Shown piece after piece: positions 34,480 through 46,004 of a DNA stretch of 64,000 nt (position 1 is the stretch's first letter; each line of letters starts with the position of its first letter). The translations under genes and the position numbers were made by a program. The notes below the pieces were generated by a model. It did no database searches. It was not told the DNA's origin and saw only the letters and a list, made by a program, of their open reading frames with translations. Origin of the DNA: Nilaparvata lugens (taxonomy: Eukaryota; Arthropoda; Insecta; Hemiptera; Delphacidae); assembly GCF_014356525.2 (NCBI RefSeq), contig NC_052508.1:43565858-43629857 (forward strand), written 5' to 3'.

Positions 34480-35763
34480 CTTTAATTGTAGGATATCTCC
34501 TCCTCCAGATATCTCCTCGTATCCTGACAGTATGTGTTAACTCAGAGTTTTCCAAGCCAATTGCTGTACCACATGGCGTTCCTCAGGGGTCCATTCTTGG
34601 GCCTCTACTTTTTCTGGTTATGATGAACGATATTGGTTTAGCATTCGATCCAAGGTGGTATGCTATGCTGATGATTCATCATTAGTTACTGCTGATGTGG
34701 ATCTCAGTGCTCTTGAACAAAAGATGTCCAGATGTCAGGGCGAGGCAGAAGCCTGGTTTAGAGCAAACCGTCTATTTTTGAATACAACCAAGACCCAGAA
34801 GCTAGTGCTTGGTTTGAGACAAATCAGTCAGAGTGCAAAAAGTGCTAAGCTTCTTGGCATTACACTAGATTATAAACTCACATGGATACCTCATATAGAA
34901 AGTGTCTGCTCCAAACTTAGTAGGGTTATATACCTTCTTCGAAGGCTCAGGGATTGTGTACCCGCACACTATTTAAGAATGTGCTATTTCGCTTTTTTTC
35001 AGAGTGTCTTTATGTACGGATTGGTCTTGTGGGGTTGTGCCCCGGATGTGCAAAGAGTGTTCTTACTACAGAAAAAGGCTATAAGAATTATATCAGGTGC
35101 AGCGTATTTGGAGCATTGCAGGCCATTATTTATAAAGGAAAAAGTTATGACAGTTTACAGTATGGTAGCTTTCAAACTCCTACTTCAAGTAAAGAAGGAT
35201 ATAGGATCATATAGATGCAGAGTTGACATCCACAGTCATAATACACGAAATAAGACAAAAATAGATGTACCTTACACAAGACTGAAAAAAGTATTAACTA
35301 GTCCTAATCATGTATCCTTGAAACTTTTTAATATTCTGCCAGACTCAGCCAGAAACTTGCCTTTAACAGTATTCCGACAAAATCTTGAAAACCTTCTCTT
35401 ACAGTTCCCACTATACTCGCTTTCTGATTTCCTCCAGCTGCCAGTAGAGAATCATTTTTTGGAAAACATACGTGATAGTACTCTGTAGTATTTTATATTT
35501 TTATGTGTTTATATTTAAATGATACATTATGTACGTTGGATTATTTTATTCTTGATATTATTGTTTTATTGACATATATGGAGGAAACCTTAAATAGAGG
35601 TTTCCAATAGTATTGTTTGGGTCCTGAATGGAATGAAACTTTTATTCTATTATTCTGTTATTTTATTAAATGATGTATTTATAATGTATATTTTGACGTT
35701 TCCGATAGCATTGTTTGTATGCACTAAAGGAATAAAATCATTCTTATTCTTATTCTTATTCTC
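34480..35763 (+). mobile_element. 5'-truncated LINE (CR1/Jockey type)
   Basis: The copy begins inside the reverse transcriptase and keeps the C-terminal half plus 3' UTR. The end has a stem (GGAAACCTTAAATAGAGGTTTCC region at 35582-35605), AATAAA, and a TTATTC hexamer repeat to about 35763. It differs in sequence from the intact LINE at 16858-22470, so it is another family. Confidence 0.85.
34485..35488 (+). pseudogene. LINE reverse transcriptase C-terminal fragment, frameshifted
   Basis: The first frame (to about 34655) contains the RT block HGVPQGSILGPLLFLVMMND. Reading then must shift by one base to continue as VVCYADDSSLVTADV, which holds the catalytic YADD. The second frame is open for 277 codons and includes FLNTTKTQKLVLG, LLGITLDYKLTW and the C-terminal region with QKKAIRIISG. 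The 5' two-thirds (endonuclease and RT N-terminus) are missing. The shift and truncation make it non-functional. Confidence 0.88.
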
Positions 35764-35893
35764 CTTCAACTAAAAGTGTTGTCGACGTCCTCCGAAAGCA
35801 ATGTCCAGTATAATCATTTGGATTGTTCAATTTTAAAAACGTAGCTACATCACAAGGTATTTTGGCGATGGTATTGATACCTTCATGTTTCTT

Positions 35894-37230
35894 AAGGGCC
35901 CTACACACCTACGGATTTGGCTCAGCTCGGCTCGGCTCGGGAGAAATCCGTGAGTGTGTAGGCGATTTAATTGCGAGCCGAGCCAGGCCGAGCCGAGCCG
36001 AGCCAAATCCGTCCAGGGCTACTGGCGCGGCTCGGCTCGGGGCGAAATCCGTGAGTGTGTAGGCTCTCCCGGCCGGGCGCGTGTAGTTACCAAAATCGAA
36101 ATCGCCTAAAAATCGAGATAGCAAAATTTTGATTTCAGATTCGGATTCAGCGCCCTCGAATTGTATATCGGTTCGCGGGAGCTCTAAAATAGTCGAAAAT
36201 GAAAACTCTGTGAGCACTTTAATGTTATTAATAAAGAATTCTATTTCTATGAAGAATTTAGTTGAACCTATAGCAAGAAAGTACTAGGCCTAGTACTGTA
36301 AAATAATATAATACCAGTGTTTCCCAAACAAATTTATTAGCTGTAGAATAAACATATTTCAATTTTTTATTCAATAAAAATGAACTTTTTTTTATATTAT
36401 TTTTGTCTACTTGTGGGAAATTTTATTGAGGAAGCTGAAATTGAATCACAATTTTTTTGTCTCTTTTTTAACAGGTTAATATTGAGTATGACAACCTTTT
36501 TCGATCGATGAATTGTCTTAGTATTTTAAATACTATCTTACATAAGATGTAAAGAGTTCTATACCGTACTTATTGGGAGCTGGTTGAGGCTTTACAATAT
36601 TTCAAGTATAGAGGGTTCAATTCTCTATCTACTGCCACGGTTAGTGAATAAAATTAAGAGTTGGTGTGTGGCTGTATGAGAAAGAGAGAGAGATTGATTG
36701 ATTTTATTAATGGTGTGCTAGGTCTCGACAGACCCATTGCACAAAAACATCATTACAAAATATACATCCAGATAATTAAACAAAATAAACGATAGTAACA
36801 AGAACAAAATGGTATTAATGAAATTAAGAAAAAGAAAAATTAGTAGATAATTGGAAGATGACAGATTAATTGTTATAATTGAAAAATAGCAGAAAGCTCT
36901 ATCCAGGAGGAAGAGAGAATAGAGAAAAATAAGGGGGCAGAGAGAAGAGATGAAGAATAAAAGTAAAACATGTATAAAAAGAAACTACAAATGAAGCACA
37001 ATTACTTTAAAGAATTTGTGGTTGCTGAATTCAAATCTGAAATCAAAATTCCTCTATCTCCATTATTGGACGATTTAGATTTTGATGGTTTGGATAGCGT
37101 TGAAAAGAAGGGCAGGCCGGGCTCGCGTTGCTTACTACTAGTGTGTAGTGATTTTGCTCCCAGTCGTTCAAGGACACGAGCCAACACAGGCCAAATCCGC
37201 GAGCCAAATCTGTAGGTGTGTAGGGCCCTT
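35894..37230. mobile_element. GC-rich TIR element, about 1.34 kb
   Basis: Terminal arms 35894-35923 and 37201-37230 are 30-bp inverted repeats with one mismatch (AAGGGCCCTACACACCTACG...). Inside the left end GGCTCGGCTCGG-type words alternate in both orientations (35925-36050). Farther in, inverted coding-like segments appear on both sides: minus at about 36075-36190 (SEIKILLSRFLGDFDF) and + at about 37033-37095 (SEIKIPLSPLLDDLDF). A LINE 3' end sits within it. No complete transposase. Confidence 0.75.
36699..36970 (-). mobile_element. LINE 3' UTR remnant nested in the GC-rich TIR element
   Basis: Read on the minus strand it contains TTTGTGCAATGGGTCTGTCG and ends ATTAATAAAATCAATCAATC, an AATAAA signal plus an AATC repeat tail typical of CR1-like LINEs. 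Confidence 0.55.
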
Positions 37231-37402
37231 TACTGCAAATGCCTTTTTATCTCAATAACAATGATCGACCGACCTGTTGTCATGTCCTGTGGTCTCAATT
37301 TGACATATTCTCTAAAAAGTTCTACATAATTTAAGTACATTATCATTGTTTTCTGTTAATATATGGCTTTATTGTTTTATTTTGTATTTTGGAATCTTCA
37401 CA

Positions 37403-37473
37403 ATAGAAGACATTGAAGATAAAGTGTCAATTCTAATTATTAGAATTGACCCTTTATCTTCAATGTCTTCTAT
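37403..37473. repeat. 71-bp near-perfect palindrome
   Basis: Arms 37403-37436 and 37440-37473 are 34 nt each with a single mismatch, around a 3-nt loop (TTA). The left arm begins ATAGAAGACATTGAAGATAA. Inside a transcript it would fold into a long hairpin. Confidence 0.95.
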
Positions 37474-37954
37474 TTGCATGTTTGTAAGCTTGTCACGCCT
37501 AAACGCTCCGGCGACTCCAATTAACATATAACCACTTTTTCCATAAAAAAAATGGTGCAGTTTTCATGAATATTTCAATTTCATCTTTTGTAAGAGTTTT
37601 TGATTTTTTGATTTGGAACCTACAGAAGTTTCTCCAAAAAGCTGTTATTTTTTTAAAACGATTAATGTCAAGTCATTTTTTACACTAATTGTTGATTTTA
37701 ACATTCAAAAAATGCCCCAAAGAGTAGAAAGACTGAATTTTTTATAACTCCGAAAGTAAGCTAATAAAACGTTTTCTGTAATGTTCTTCAGCATCCTTAA
37801 TAGTCTTCTTGCACCATCCACAAAATAGATTGTATTGTAGTTCATTTCAACTTTGACTTCTCTGGTAGAAGATTCAATGACACTGAATTTGCTAAATCCA
37901 CTAAATTTTTTGGAGTTCTGTTCTCTTGATCCCTATCACTACCTATTCATTTTC
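37474..37954. other. Intronic sequence, nothing identified
   Basis: AT-rich, no gene or family recognised. Confidence 0.4.
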
Positions 37955-38979
37955 ACTTTCCTTGCCCTATTACCATAGGTAAGGAAAGTATTGCTTTCCA
38001 AAAAAATTAAGGTACCCTAATTTCAAGTTTTTTATACGTTTCAAGGTCCCCTGAGTCCAAAAACATGATTTTTGGATGTTGGTCTGTGTGTATGTGTGTG
38101 TGTATGTGTGTGTGTGTATGTGTGTATGTCTGTGAACACGATAACTCCATTCCTAATTAACCGATTGACTTGAAATTTTAAACTTAAGGTCCTTATACCA
38201 TAAGGATCCGACAATAAGAAATTCAATTAAATCCAATTCAAAATGGCGGATAATTACTAAAAAACCATGTTTTTCACGATTTCTCGAAAACTGCTCTAAC
38301 GATTTTTTTCAAATTTATACCATGGATAGCTATTTATAATCCCTATCAACTGACATGAGTCTCATTTCTGGGAAAATTCCAGGAGCTCCGTAATATTCTT
38401 GAGAAAAATGGCGGATAATGACTAAAAAACCATGTTTTTCACGGTTTTCTCGAAAACGGCTTCAACGATTTTTTTCAAATTTATACCAAAGATAGCCCTA
38501 TCAACTGACATGAGTCTCATTTCTGGGAAAATTGCAGGAGCTCCGTAATATTCTTGAGAAAAATGGCAGATAATTACTAAAAAAAAACATGTTTTTCACG
38601 ATTTTCTCATATATAAATTGACCGATTTTTTTCAAATTCATACCCTGTATAGTTATTTATCAGCTCTATCAACTGGCATGAGTCTCCTTTCTGGGAAACC
38701 AATTCACCCCATCTTTGAGAAATGCACTTAGTAACCTCCTTCTCGTGCATGAGGTAGGTAGGTAGCGCAGTTCATAAAAAGAATACATAGTCGAGATATT
38801 TCATCTGTAGAACAGCTGTTTTCACGACTTTAAAAAAATGACGACTAAAAAAATCATCGAATTTCACAATTCACACAAAGAAAAAGTTCTCTGAAAACAA
38901 TTATATATACACATATACAGAAGTCTGATCGTAGTTTCAAATATGAGCAAGGAAAGTTGTGTGAGTGTACCACACCAGA
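37955..38979 (+). mobile_element. HINE-like element subfamily 2, copy H5
   Basis: Starts ACTTTCCTTGCCCTATTACC with hairpin partner, has a short GT/GTAT microsatellite (about 38083-38130), and ends AGCAAGGAAAGTTGTGTGAG...CCACACCAGA. It contains an internal tandem repeat of about 160 bp (first units at 38244, 38408, 38564; GGCGGATAATNACTAAAAAA, GAGTCTCATTTCTGGGAAAA). Longest copy in the window. Noncoding. Confidence 0.88.
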
Positions 38980-39085
38980 TTTTTTCAATATGTTATGTTA
39001 AAACTCAATTTGCATCATCTTTGATCTTTGAACTTAGCGCGTTGCCAGTATAGCCAACGTTTGGCAGATTTAGTCTGCATTGTTT

Positions 39086-39388
39086 TCAATATTTGTATCT
39101 TTGTAATAATTTCAATTTGTTGTCTAGTATTATTTGATTAATTTCAAATTTGTCCTTTTTCACTTGCTTTTGAATAATATTTGTGTTTTGTATCTTTATT
39201 CTTGCATTTCTCACTTGCGGAAATCGTTGTAGGTAGGTTTTGCTCCACTCGGCTTGTGTGGCGCTGGTGTGCTGCTTCTTCGTTTCAACTCGATTCCGGA
39301 ATGTGGGAATTGGCCAGCTCTTGTTTTCAATTTTCGAATTTGAATTTATTCCAGCTGAATATTCAGTACTTTCATGTTTCATTGGCAT
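39086..39388 (-). other. Unassigned 100-codon ORF
   Basis: The predicted peptide is polar and basic (for example SKTYLQRFPQVRNARIKIQN) and ends LLQRYKY. It looks more protein-like than most open frames here, and adjacent minus-strand frames (39820-40032; a segment ending about 40441 with NNFSGSKINRGPGRLSPEYN) also look protein-like but are broken by stops. This may be a decayed retroelement gag region. I recognise no specific domain. Confidence 0.25.
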
Positions 39389-39902
39389 ATTTGCGATAAA
39401 TATTGGCCTAATTCAATCAAACAACTTGTATGTCTTCACGGATTGTGTTTGAATCTCAAACTTCTGGTAGGTGTAACCTCACTTTCCATTTGAACTCAAT
39501 TTTTAGAATTTAGTTTAAAGCTCTTTCCAATTTTACATTGTTCATCTATTTCAATCTTTTTTAAAAAATGTCAATTTAGCATTTTGATTCCATTGCATTT
39601 CTGCAAAAATCCAAGATCATCAAGATTGCTTGATGTTTCTACAAATCTTTATTTCATATTCTTGTTTTCAAACTCTTTGTACTCTGAACTCTGTGTAGTT
39701 CAGAGCGCTGTTGCTACAGTCAACATATTTTCTTACCGTAGGGTATTTTCTTTTCCTCTGTCCACAGTTTGGATTTTGGGAAACTCAATCAATCTCTCTA
39801 CATCTCTCGAATCAATCTGCTACCGAATCTGTTCTACAATTCTACCTACGATCGAATCTACCGATAAAGGTCTGCAGTCTCTATTGACAGTCGAAATTGC
39901 AT

Positions 39903-39991
39903 CCACTTTGAGGTTCCATATACCCTCCCACTCACTTGGTCGACTGTGCAATTTAGCATTCCACTTTGGGGTTACATATACCCTCCCACTC
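39903..39991 (+). repeat. Short tandem duplication, 58-bp period
   Basis: CCACTTTG(A/G)GGTT(C/A)CATA and the following TACCCTCCCACTC occur at 39903 and again at 39961. Confidence 0.75.
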
Positions 39992-40645
39992 TCTGGCCGG
40001 TATGGTGATGATGATTTCCATTGCCGGAGCATTTCTTACAAATGCCTACAATCTTCGACAGCTTTCGACATCCTCAAGATACTCAGGTTGAGTAATTGTA
40101 TATTCATCATAAATTTGTAATATCATCCATTCTTATTCATTCATCTGTCTATTTTCATTCATTCATTATCATTCATACTGCTATTGTTCATTTACTTATA
40201 TAGATTTATCTTACTTATGAGCTGTGCCTACAAAGGCAATCAAAGAGTTTGTCATTTCAGGACATTGAATAATATTCAAAATTTTGAATACAAAATCATT
40301 TTATTTTTTGAATTTGTTTCTTCACAATTTGAAAGTCTTTACAATTGGCATCACATTCAACTTATGTATTTTGAAACTTACATCACAATTAATTCAACAA
40401 TAAAAATAACAATTATTCACTACTTGATTTTGCAATTATTCGCATTACCTATTGTTTTGGTAGGACGAGTTGTATTCAGGACTCAGCCTACCTGGTCCTC
40501 TATTAATTTTGCTACCAGAAAAGTTATTTTGATAGATATCAGGCGCATATTTATCAGTTAAATTAATTGTATAATTTAGAATTGTTTAAACGTTATATCT
40601 TGCTTTGTAAACTTTCAAATTATTGCATGATACTATTGATATTAC

Positions 40646-40920
40646 CATAGAGAAACAATAGCGTAAGTAGATATCCCATGGTATAAGGCGTTTATGTCGC
40701 AACTTTTACTGTTATCCCAAGCCGATTGCTGTAGATTATTGTTGATTTTTACTGTTTTGACCGGGTAAGAGTGTATGAACGGCACAATATGAGAGACTAC
40801 CAGCGTCATAAAGCTTCACGGGAAAGAACTACGTGGGCTATCGGCTTGAGATAACAGTAAAAGTTGCGACATAAACGCCCTATGCCATGGGATATCTACT
40901 TATGCTATTGTTTCTCTATG
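40646..40920. mobile_element. MITE family B, 275 bp
   Basis: The ends are inverted repeats of about 80-85 bp with a few mismatches, starting CATAGAGAAACAATAGC and including GATATCCCATGG and TTTATGTCGCAACTTTTACT. The loop is about 105 bp. Target-site duplication is unclear; ATTAC occurs near both ends. No coding capacity. Confidence 0.88.
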
Positions 40921-42756
40921 ACATTACTTACTGATTCAATATCTCGCGGTAATAATCAGCTGTTCGACAAAAATTCCCAGCAAGCAACATATTCATGTTT
41001 ACCAACATTTCCTTTACCTTGACGCACTCTACCGTCATAAAGCGTGTTAACTATTTTGTGTTATTAAATTATTATGTTGCAAAGTTGGAGTGTGACAAAG
41101 TCTTTCTCCATTTGCTCTCAAATCTACATTCCCGCACTGAGTGTGGAAATAAGGTATTTTGCGTACTATAATAATTGATGCGGGAATGAGCACTTTTTCG
41201 GGTAACTGTAGGAAAAATAATTGATCACTTTTTCATCTGCTGATACTTCTAAACTAAAATCTGGTAAAAATAATATTATGGTGTTATCGTGAAAACGATA
41301 ATACCCTTTTCACATGCGATATACATGATATATGTTTCACTAAAAGCTAAATTGGTAGGTAAGATAATCAGAGAAAAGTGGTTTAGTATAGGTACAACAT
41401 AAAAGTCTTATTCACAAATAAGTAACTATTGGAGCACTTTGAGTTATTGTAGCTACAGTTTTGAGTTTGACTACTGTCACCTCTGTTTTGTTTGACTTTG
41501 CTTACAAAAGGCATTGTGGGACGATCAATATGCCTGAAACTTGAATCAACCAGACCGGAGACAGTCGATGTGTTATTGTTGTTGGACAAAGGGGATACTC
41601 TGAATATTTGTACTTTCTGAAAAAGGCATCGTGGACAGGTCTCTAGGAAGAAATTCCTGGTGACCGTATAGATGGAAACTTGACAGCGTGCCTGATGTCT
41701 CTCCCCAAAGAAAGGAAAGGACATTTGTCTACGGCATAGTAATTCTTTTCACACCTCTATTGTGCGCTTAATCTATAGTGAACGTAGTGGGTTTTATTCG
41801 TCTCTTTTTAGAGAAATAGGAGAAGGGAGCGTACAGTGACGACTACAGCTACGAGGCTTCGAGGCTACGACCAGGGCCCCAACAAAAATGTATGCTATCC
41901 TTGATCACGATCGTGGAAAGTAGTAGGGATACACGTCAGAATACGTAAGTGGGGAAAAATCAAGCTACAGGCAGGCACCAGGCACCAGGCACCATACTGT
42001 CTGGCTTTGTAGTGTGTGGTGCTCTACTGACTGCCCTGTCCGATTCAACGCTCTCGTATTGTTTGTATTTTTGAAGGGATTTTCAGATCGAATCTACGTG
42101 TAGACAACTTTTTGTTATAAGCGCTCGCTCACTCACTCACCTTGCCGCTGCAGGAATTCAAAAGTGAAAGAAAAAACGAGGTATAAGGAGCGTTGACGGG
42201 CTCACAATAGTTGGAGCATGACACGTACTGGTTTATGAATTCGTTGGAAAAATAAATTTGGGGGGGGGGGAAGAACGTAATTGTGCAGAGTTTTAATCTT
42301 AGCATAGGGCACACAACAAACTTTCATAGCTACACTATGCTATAGGCCTGTTATATTGATAGAACGATTCCAATATTTCTATTTGGAAATTCAAACCAAA
42401 GGTGAAGGATAGATCTTTTTTGAATGTGCTCAAACTATCACTAAAAGTGAATGTTGATTGGTCTTTAAAAATGTATATTTCAAATGAATTTTGTGTGTGG
42501 TGTAAACTCGTTTCATGCAATGATTTCTCTCTGTTATGTGAATCACATTCATTCAAGAATATTGTATAATGAAATTTATTTTTGAAGCGAGAATCATTAT
42601 CTGTTTTAAAATCCTTTATTAGTAACAATTTCACTATTTTCAAGTCCTTCTCAAATTCATATCAACAATATTATTCCAATTGAAAGATGAATAATTATTC
42701 TCATAGCATTCGAGGGTTCTCTAATTGTTATGAAAGTTGGTTCAAAGTATTAAATA
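40921..42756. other. Intronic sequence, mostly unassigned
   Basis: Minus-strand open frames at 41383-41724 (113 codons) and 42335-42643 (102 codons) resemble nothing known to me. A triple CAGGCAC-type repeat occurs at about 41970-41993 and an 11-G run near 42259. The GC-richer part at 41830-42010 includes a donor-like TAC|GTAAGT at about 41946 and could hold an untranslated exon. Confidence 0.35.
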
Positions 42757-42929
42757 TAAAGGTGCGTACAGATTTACGCGCCGCGAACATGAGCAATTCA
42801 CTTTAAATCAGCCTTTATACCAAGCCTTTTATATCTGTATCTTACCGGTTCTGTAAAAATACAGATATGGTCAGCTGATTAAAAGTGAATTGCTCATGTT
42901 CGCGGCACGTATATCTGTACGCACCTTTA
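42757..42929. mobile_element. MITE family A, copy 2 (173 bp)
   Basis: Inverted arms start TAAAGGTGCGTACAGAT and share CGCCGCGAACATGAGCAATT with copy 1 at 25483-25652. The interiors differ by small indels. Confidence 0.88.
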
Positions 42930-43824
42930 AACTTCAATCAAACATCAGTGTCTTTCCACTGAGTCGCCTAATTAAAAAGAAAATCTGAAACCGCCATTTG
43001 ATACTGAATATGTGAGCTGTTGTAGAATGACGAATACAAATTGATGTATTTGACAAAAAAGTGGAGGAGATTCTGGAAAGCAGTGACACTTAACCTAATA
43101 CTGGAAGTGGAAACCGGCCCGACTATCATCTCTTCAGAAAGCCACATATTTCTTCCAAGTTTATGGCCAGGCTAAAAATAAACTCAAGCTTCTGGAATGA
43201 TATTCATATTCATATATGAGATGGAATGCGGCGCTATTTATAGAATTCTCCAAGAACAGATTGCCTTGAAAGGAATTTTCTCATCGGTGTAACTAGCTCC
43301 AAAGTGATTTTGTCAAGATCTGACTATTACTTCAGATATTTATGGAAAAAATAAATATATTTATAAAATAAAATGTTCATCTGACACTGGGAAGTTTTTA
43401 AATTATGATGATTGTCTTAGCAATCAGGTCATGAAAGTAAATTTCACAAGGCCAGGAATTTGTTCTTTTGAAAGTTCATTAGCTGCTTAGTTTTTATTTA
43501 TTTTCAATGTGTTGTTTATTATTACTGTATCTTAGGCTGGTCACTAACAACAGGACATGCTTGATGAAGTTGTGTATAGTATATGACACATGATTTGTAA
43601 TACATTATTGTATCATCGCAATGAAATGCTTCAAAGACAATTTTTTGAGGTTATCTTTTAGGTTTTTTCTTTACTAATCTATTTGAGATTAAATTATGTT
43701 TTGTAACAGTATAATTCGTAATTTTCCAGTTGGTTATTTTTTATTGTTATTGTTTGCTAATTTTACTTTAGACGTGATTACTCTGTTGTAAATTAAACTT
43801 GAATTAAAAAAAAAAACACTTTTG

Positions 43825-43895
43825 GAGTGAAAATCCACTTACATTGGTAGTGACGATCGTTTCGACCTGTTGTTGGTCATCATCAGACTGTAGGA
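43825..43895 (-). repeat. Interspersed repeat, possibly Penelope-like
   Basis: The minus strand reads CTGATGATGACCAACAACAG then GTCGAAACGATCGTCAC. This 'GATGA...GTCGAAACG' block is a widespread motif near the ends of Penelope-like and related elements. Assignment is from general recollection; no RT is attached. Confidence 0.3.
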
Positions 43896-44220
43896 ATTTA
43901 CTCTAATGTCCTATTTTAGGAATATTTACTCTATTTAGGAGTATCCTATTTTAGGAAATAAATATACACTAATTTCTTTCAATTCATAAACTCTATTTGA
44001 TGACCAAATTTCATTCGTTCTCTACACCAACTCCATGATTTTCGAAGAGATCACCTACTTACAACTCTCATGTACAAAACCTCACTGATTTGATCATTTT
44101 GATGTGTTGAATTAATATTTTCTTGGATACTTGAATAATTCATATTGTCTGTCTTTTGTGAACTAAAGATTGATTTGTCACTCCATATGGTGGCCAAAAC
44201 ACGCCATATTGTGACCAAGA

Positions 44221-44413
44221 TTGCCAGGATAGCAGAGTCGATTGTGACGTTGCACCCTTCAGTCTGCTAGTGCTACCTGGTCGCGGGTTCGAATCCCGCC
44301 GAATCCCATCGAATAGGCATGGACCTTTAATAATCTTATAAATCACCTTCGCACTTCCCATTACCCACGCAAAGAAAAAAAAGCTCATGTAGACATCATC
44401 CACAATAAAAAAC
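44221..44413 (+). mobile_element. tRNA-derived SINE, copy 1
   Basis: A degenerate A-box region (GGATAGCAGAGTCGA) and a well-preserved B box (GGTTCGAATCC at 44286-44296) show descent from a class II tRNA (Leu/Ser-like variable region). A unique body (TAGGCATGGACCTTTAATAA...ATCACC, TTACCCACG) and an A-rich tail follow. The second copy at 52937-53116 shares the same order. It is not a functional tRNA: no acceptor stem or intact anticodon arm can be drawn. Confidence 0.8.
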
Positions 44414-45044
44414 AAAAACATTTTTTCTCGGCATAGCCTATATTCGGCATAGCCTACTGAATAGTTTTCTAAAATATAACCAACAAGGCCGTTGATATTT
44501 CTATGCATTATTTTAAATGATCTCCATTATTCTTGTTCATTGATTCAGCAAACCCCTCTTCCTGAACAAGTCAGTATGATGGAAGCAGTAAGTAGAATGA
44601 ATAGAATGTAACATTCTATACTCTCTGGCTGAAGTGGCCACTCACGAACCCACCAAATAAATCCTATCCAGGTTAGCCTTGACTCTCGATTCACATCGTA
44701 AATTAGCAGCCGCTCTGTTCACATGACTTAATGAGATGTACGTTTAATTCAGTTTGCCGGAACTTGATCGAATATACACGTAATATGGAGGCTCCAGGCT
44801 TCACACTTGGCTTGCTTGCATTCAGCAGGTATGCCTATTGTTCTAACGAAACAAGTGTAGCTGTGTAGGTGGACCTCTGCACATCCATTAATGCACTGCT
44901 ATTCACAGCTATAATAATTATCAAAGTGTGGCCTTGATTAGGTGTTGTAGTTGCATTCTACTGTTTACCATCAATGAAAACTGATCGGCTACTGTAATTT
45001 ATACTTTTACAAGGACTTGTTCCAGGCTGGAGTGACTATGTGTT

Positions 45045-45642
<598 letters not shown>

Positions 45643-45809
45643 AAAAAGTACTCTGAAAACAATTTATACACATATACAGTAGTCTGATCGTAACAATCAA
45701 ATATGTTGCCGCCAATCGTCATTATGTTATTCCCCTAAAGTATTCTCGTTTAAGAATGGGTCTTACAGTTCAATGAGCAAGGAAAGTTGTGTGAGTGTAC
45801 CACACCAGA
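45643..45809 (+). mobile_element. Terminal segment of HINE-like subfamily 2
   Basis: Matches the reverse complement of 32562-32728 (CTCTGAAAACAATTTATACAC, GTCTGATCGTAACAATCAAA, TTCTCGTTTAAGAATGGGTC) and ends GCAAGGAAAGTTGTGTGAGT...CCACACCAGA. Similarity continues about 30 bp past this terminus (TACAT..ATATGAAGTATAATA). Confidence 0.85.
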
Positions 45810-45835
45810 TTTTTTTTACATAATTATGAAGTATA

Positions 45836-45841
<6 letters not shown>

Positions 45842-45925
<84 letters not shown>

Positions 45926-46004
45926 ACTGGACTCAGGGGACCATGAAACGTATTGAAATTTTGAAATTGGTGTACCTTACCTATGGTAATAGGGCAAGGA
46001 AAGT
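45842..46004 (-). mobile_element. HINE-like element fragment, copy H7
   Basis: Begins in a CA tract (45842-45919), continues with GGACTCAGGGGACC and ends in CTATGGTAATAGGGCAAGGA plus AAGT. Part of the terminal hairpin arm is deleted and the remaining body is absent. Confidence 0.75.

Noticed and set aside
44221..44300. Functional tRNA gene
   Set aside because: The B box is good but no cloverleaf with paired acceptor ends can be formed; a second copy with the same non-tRNA tail shows it is a SINE.
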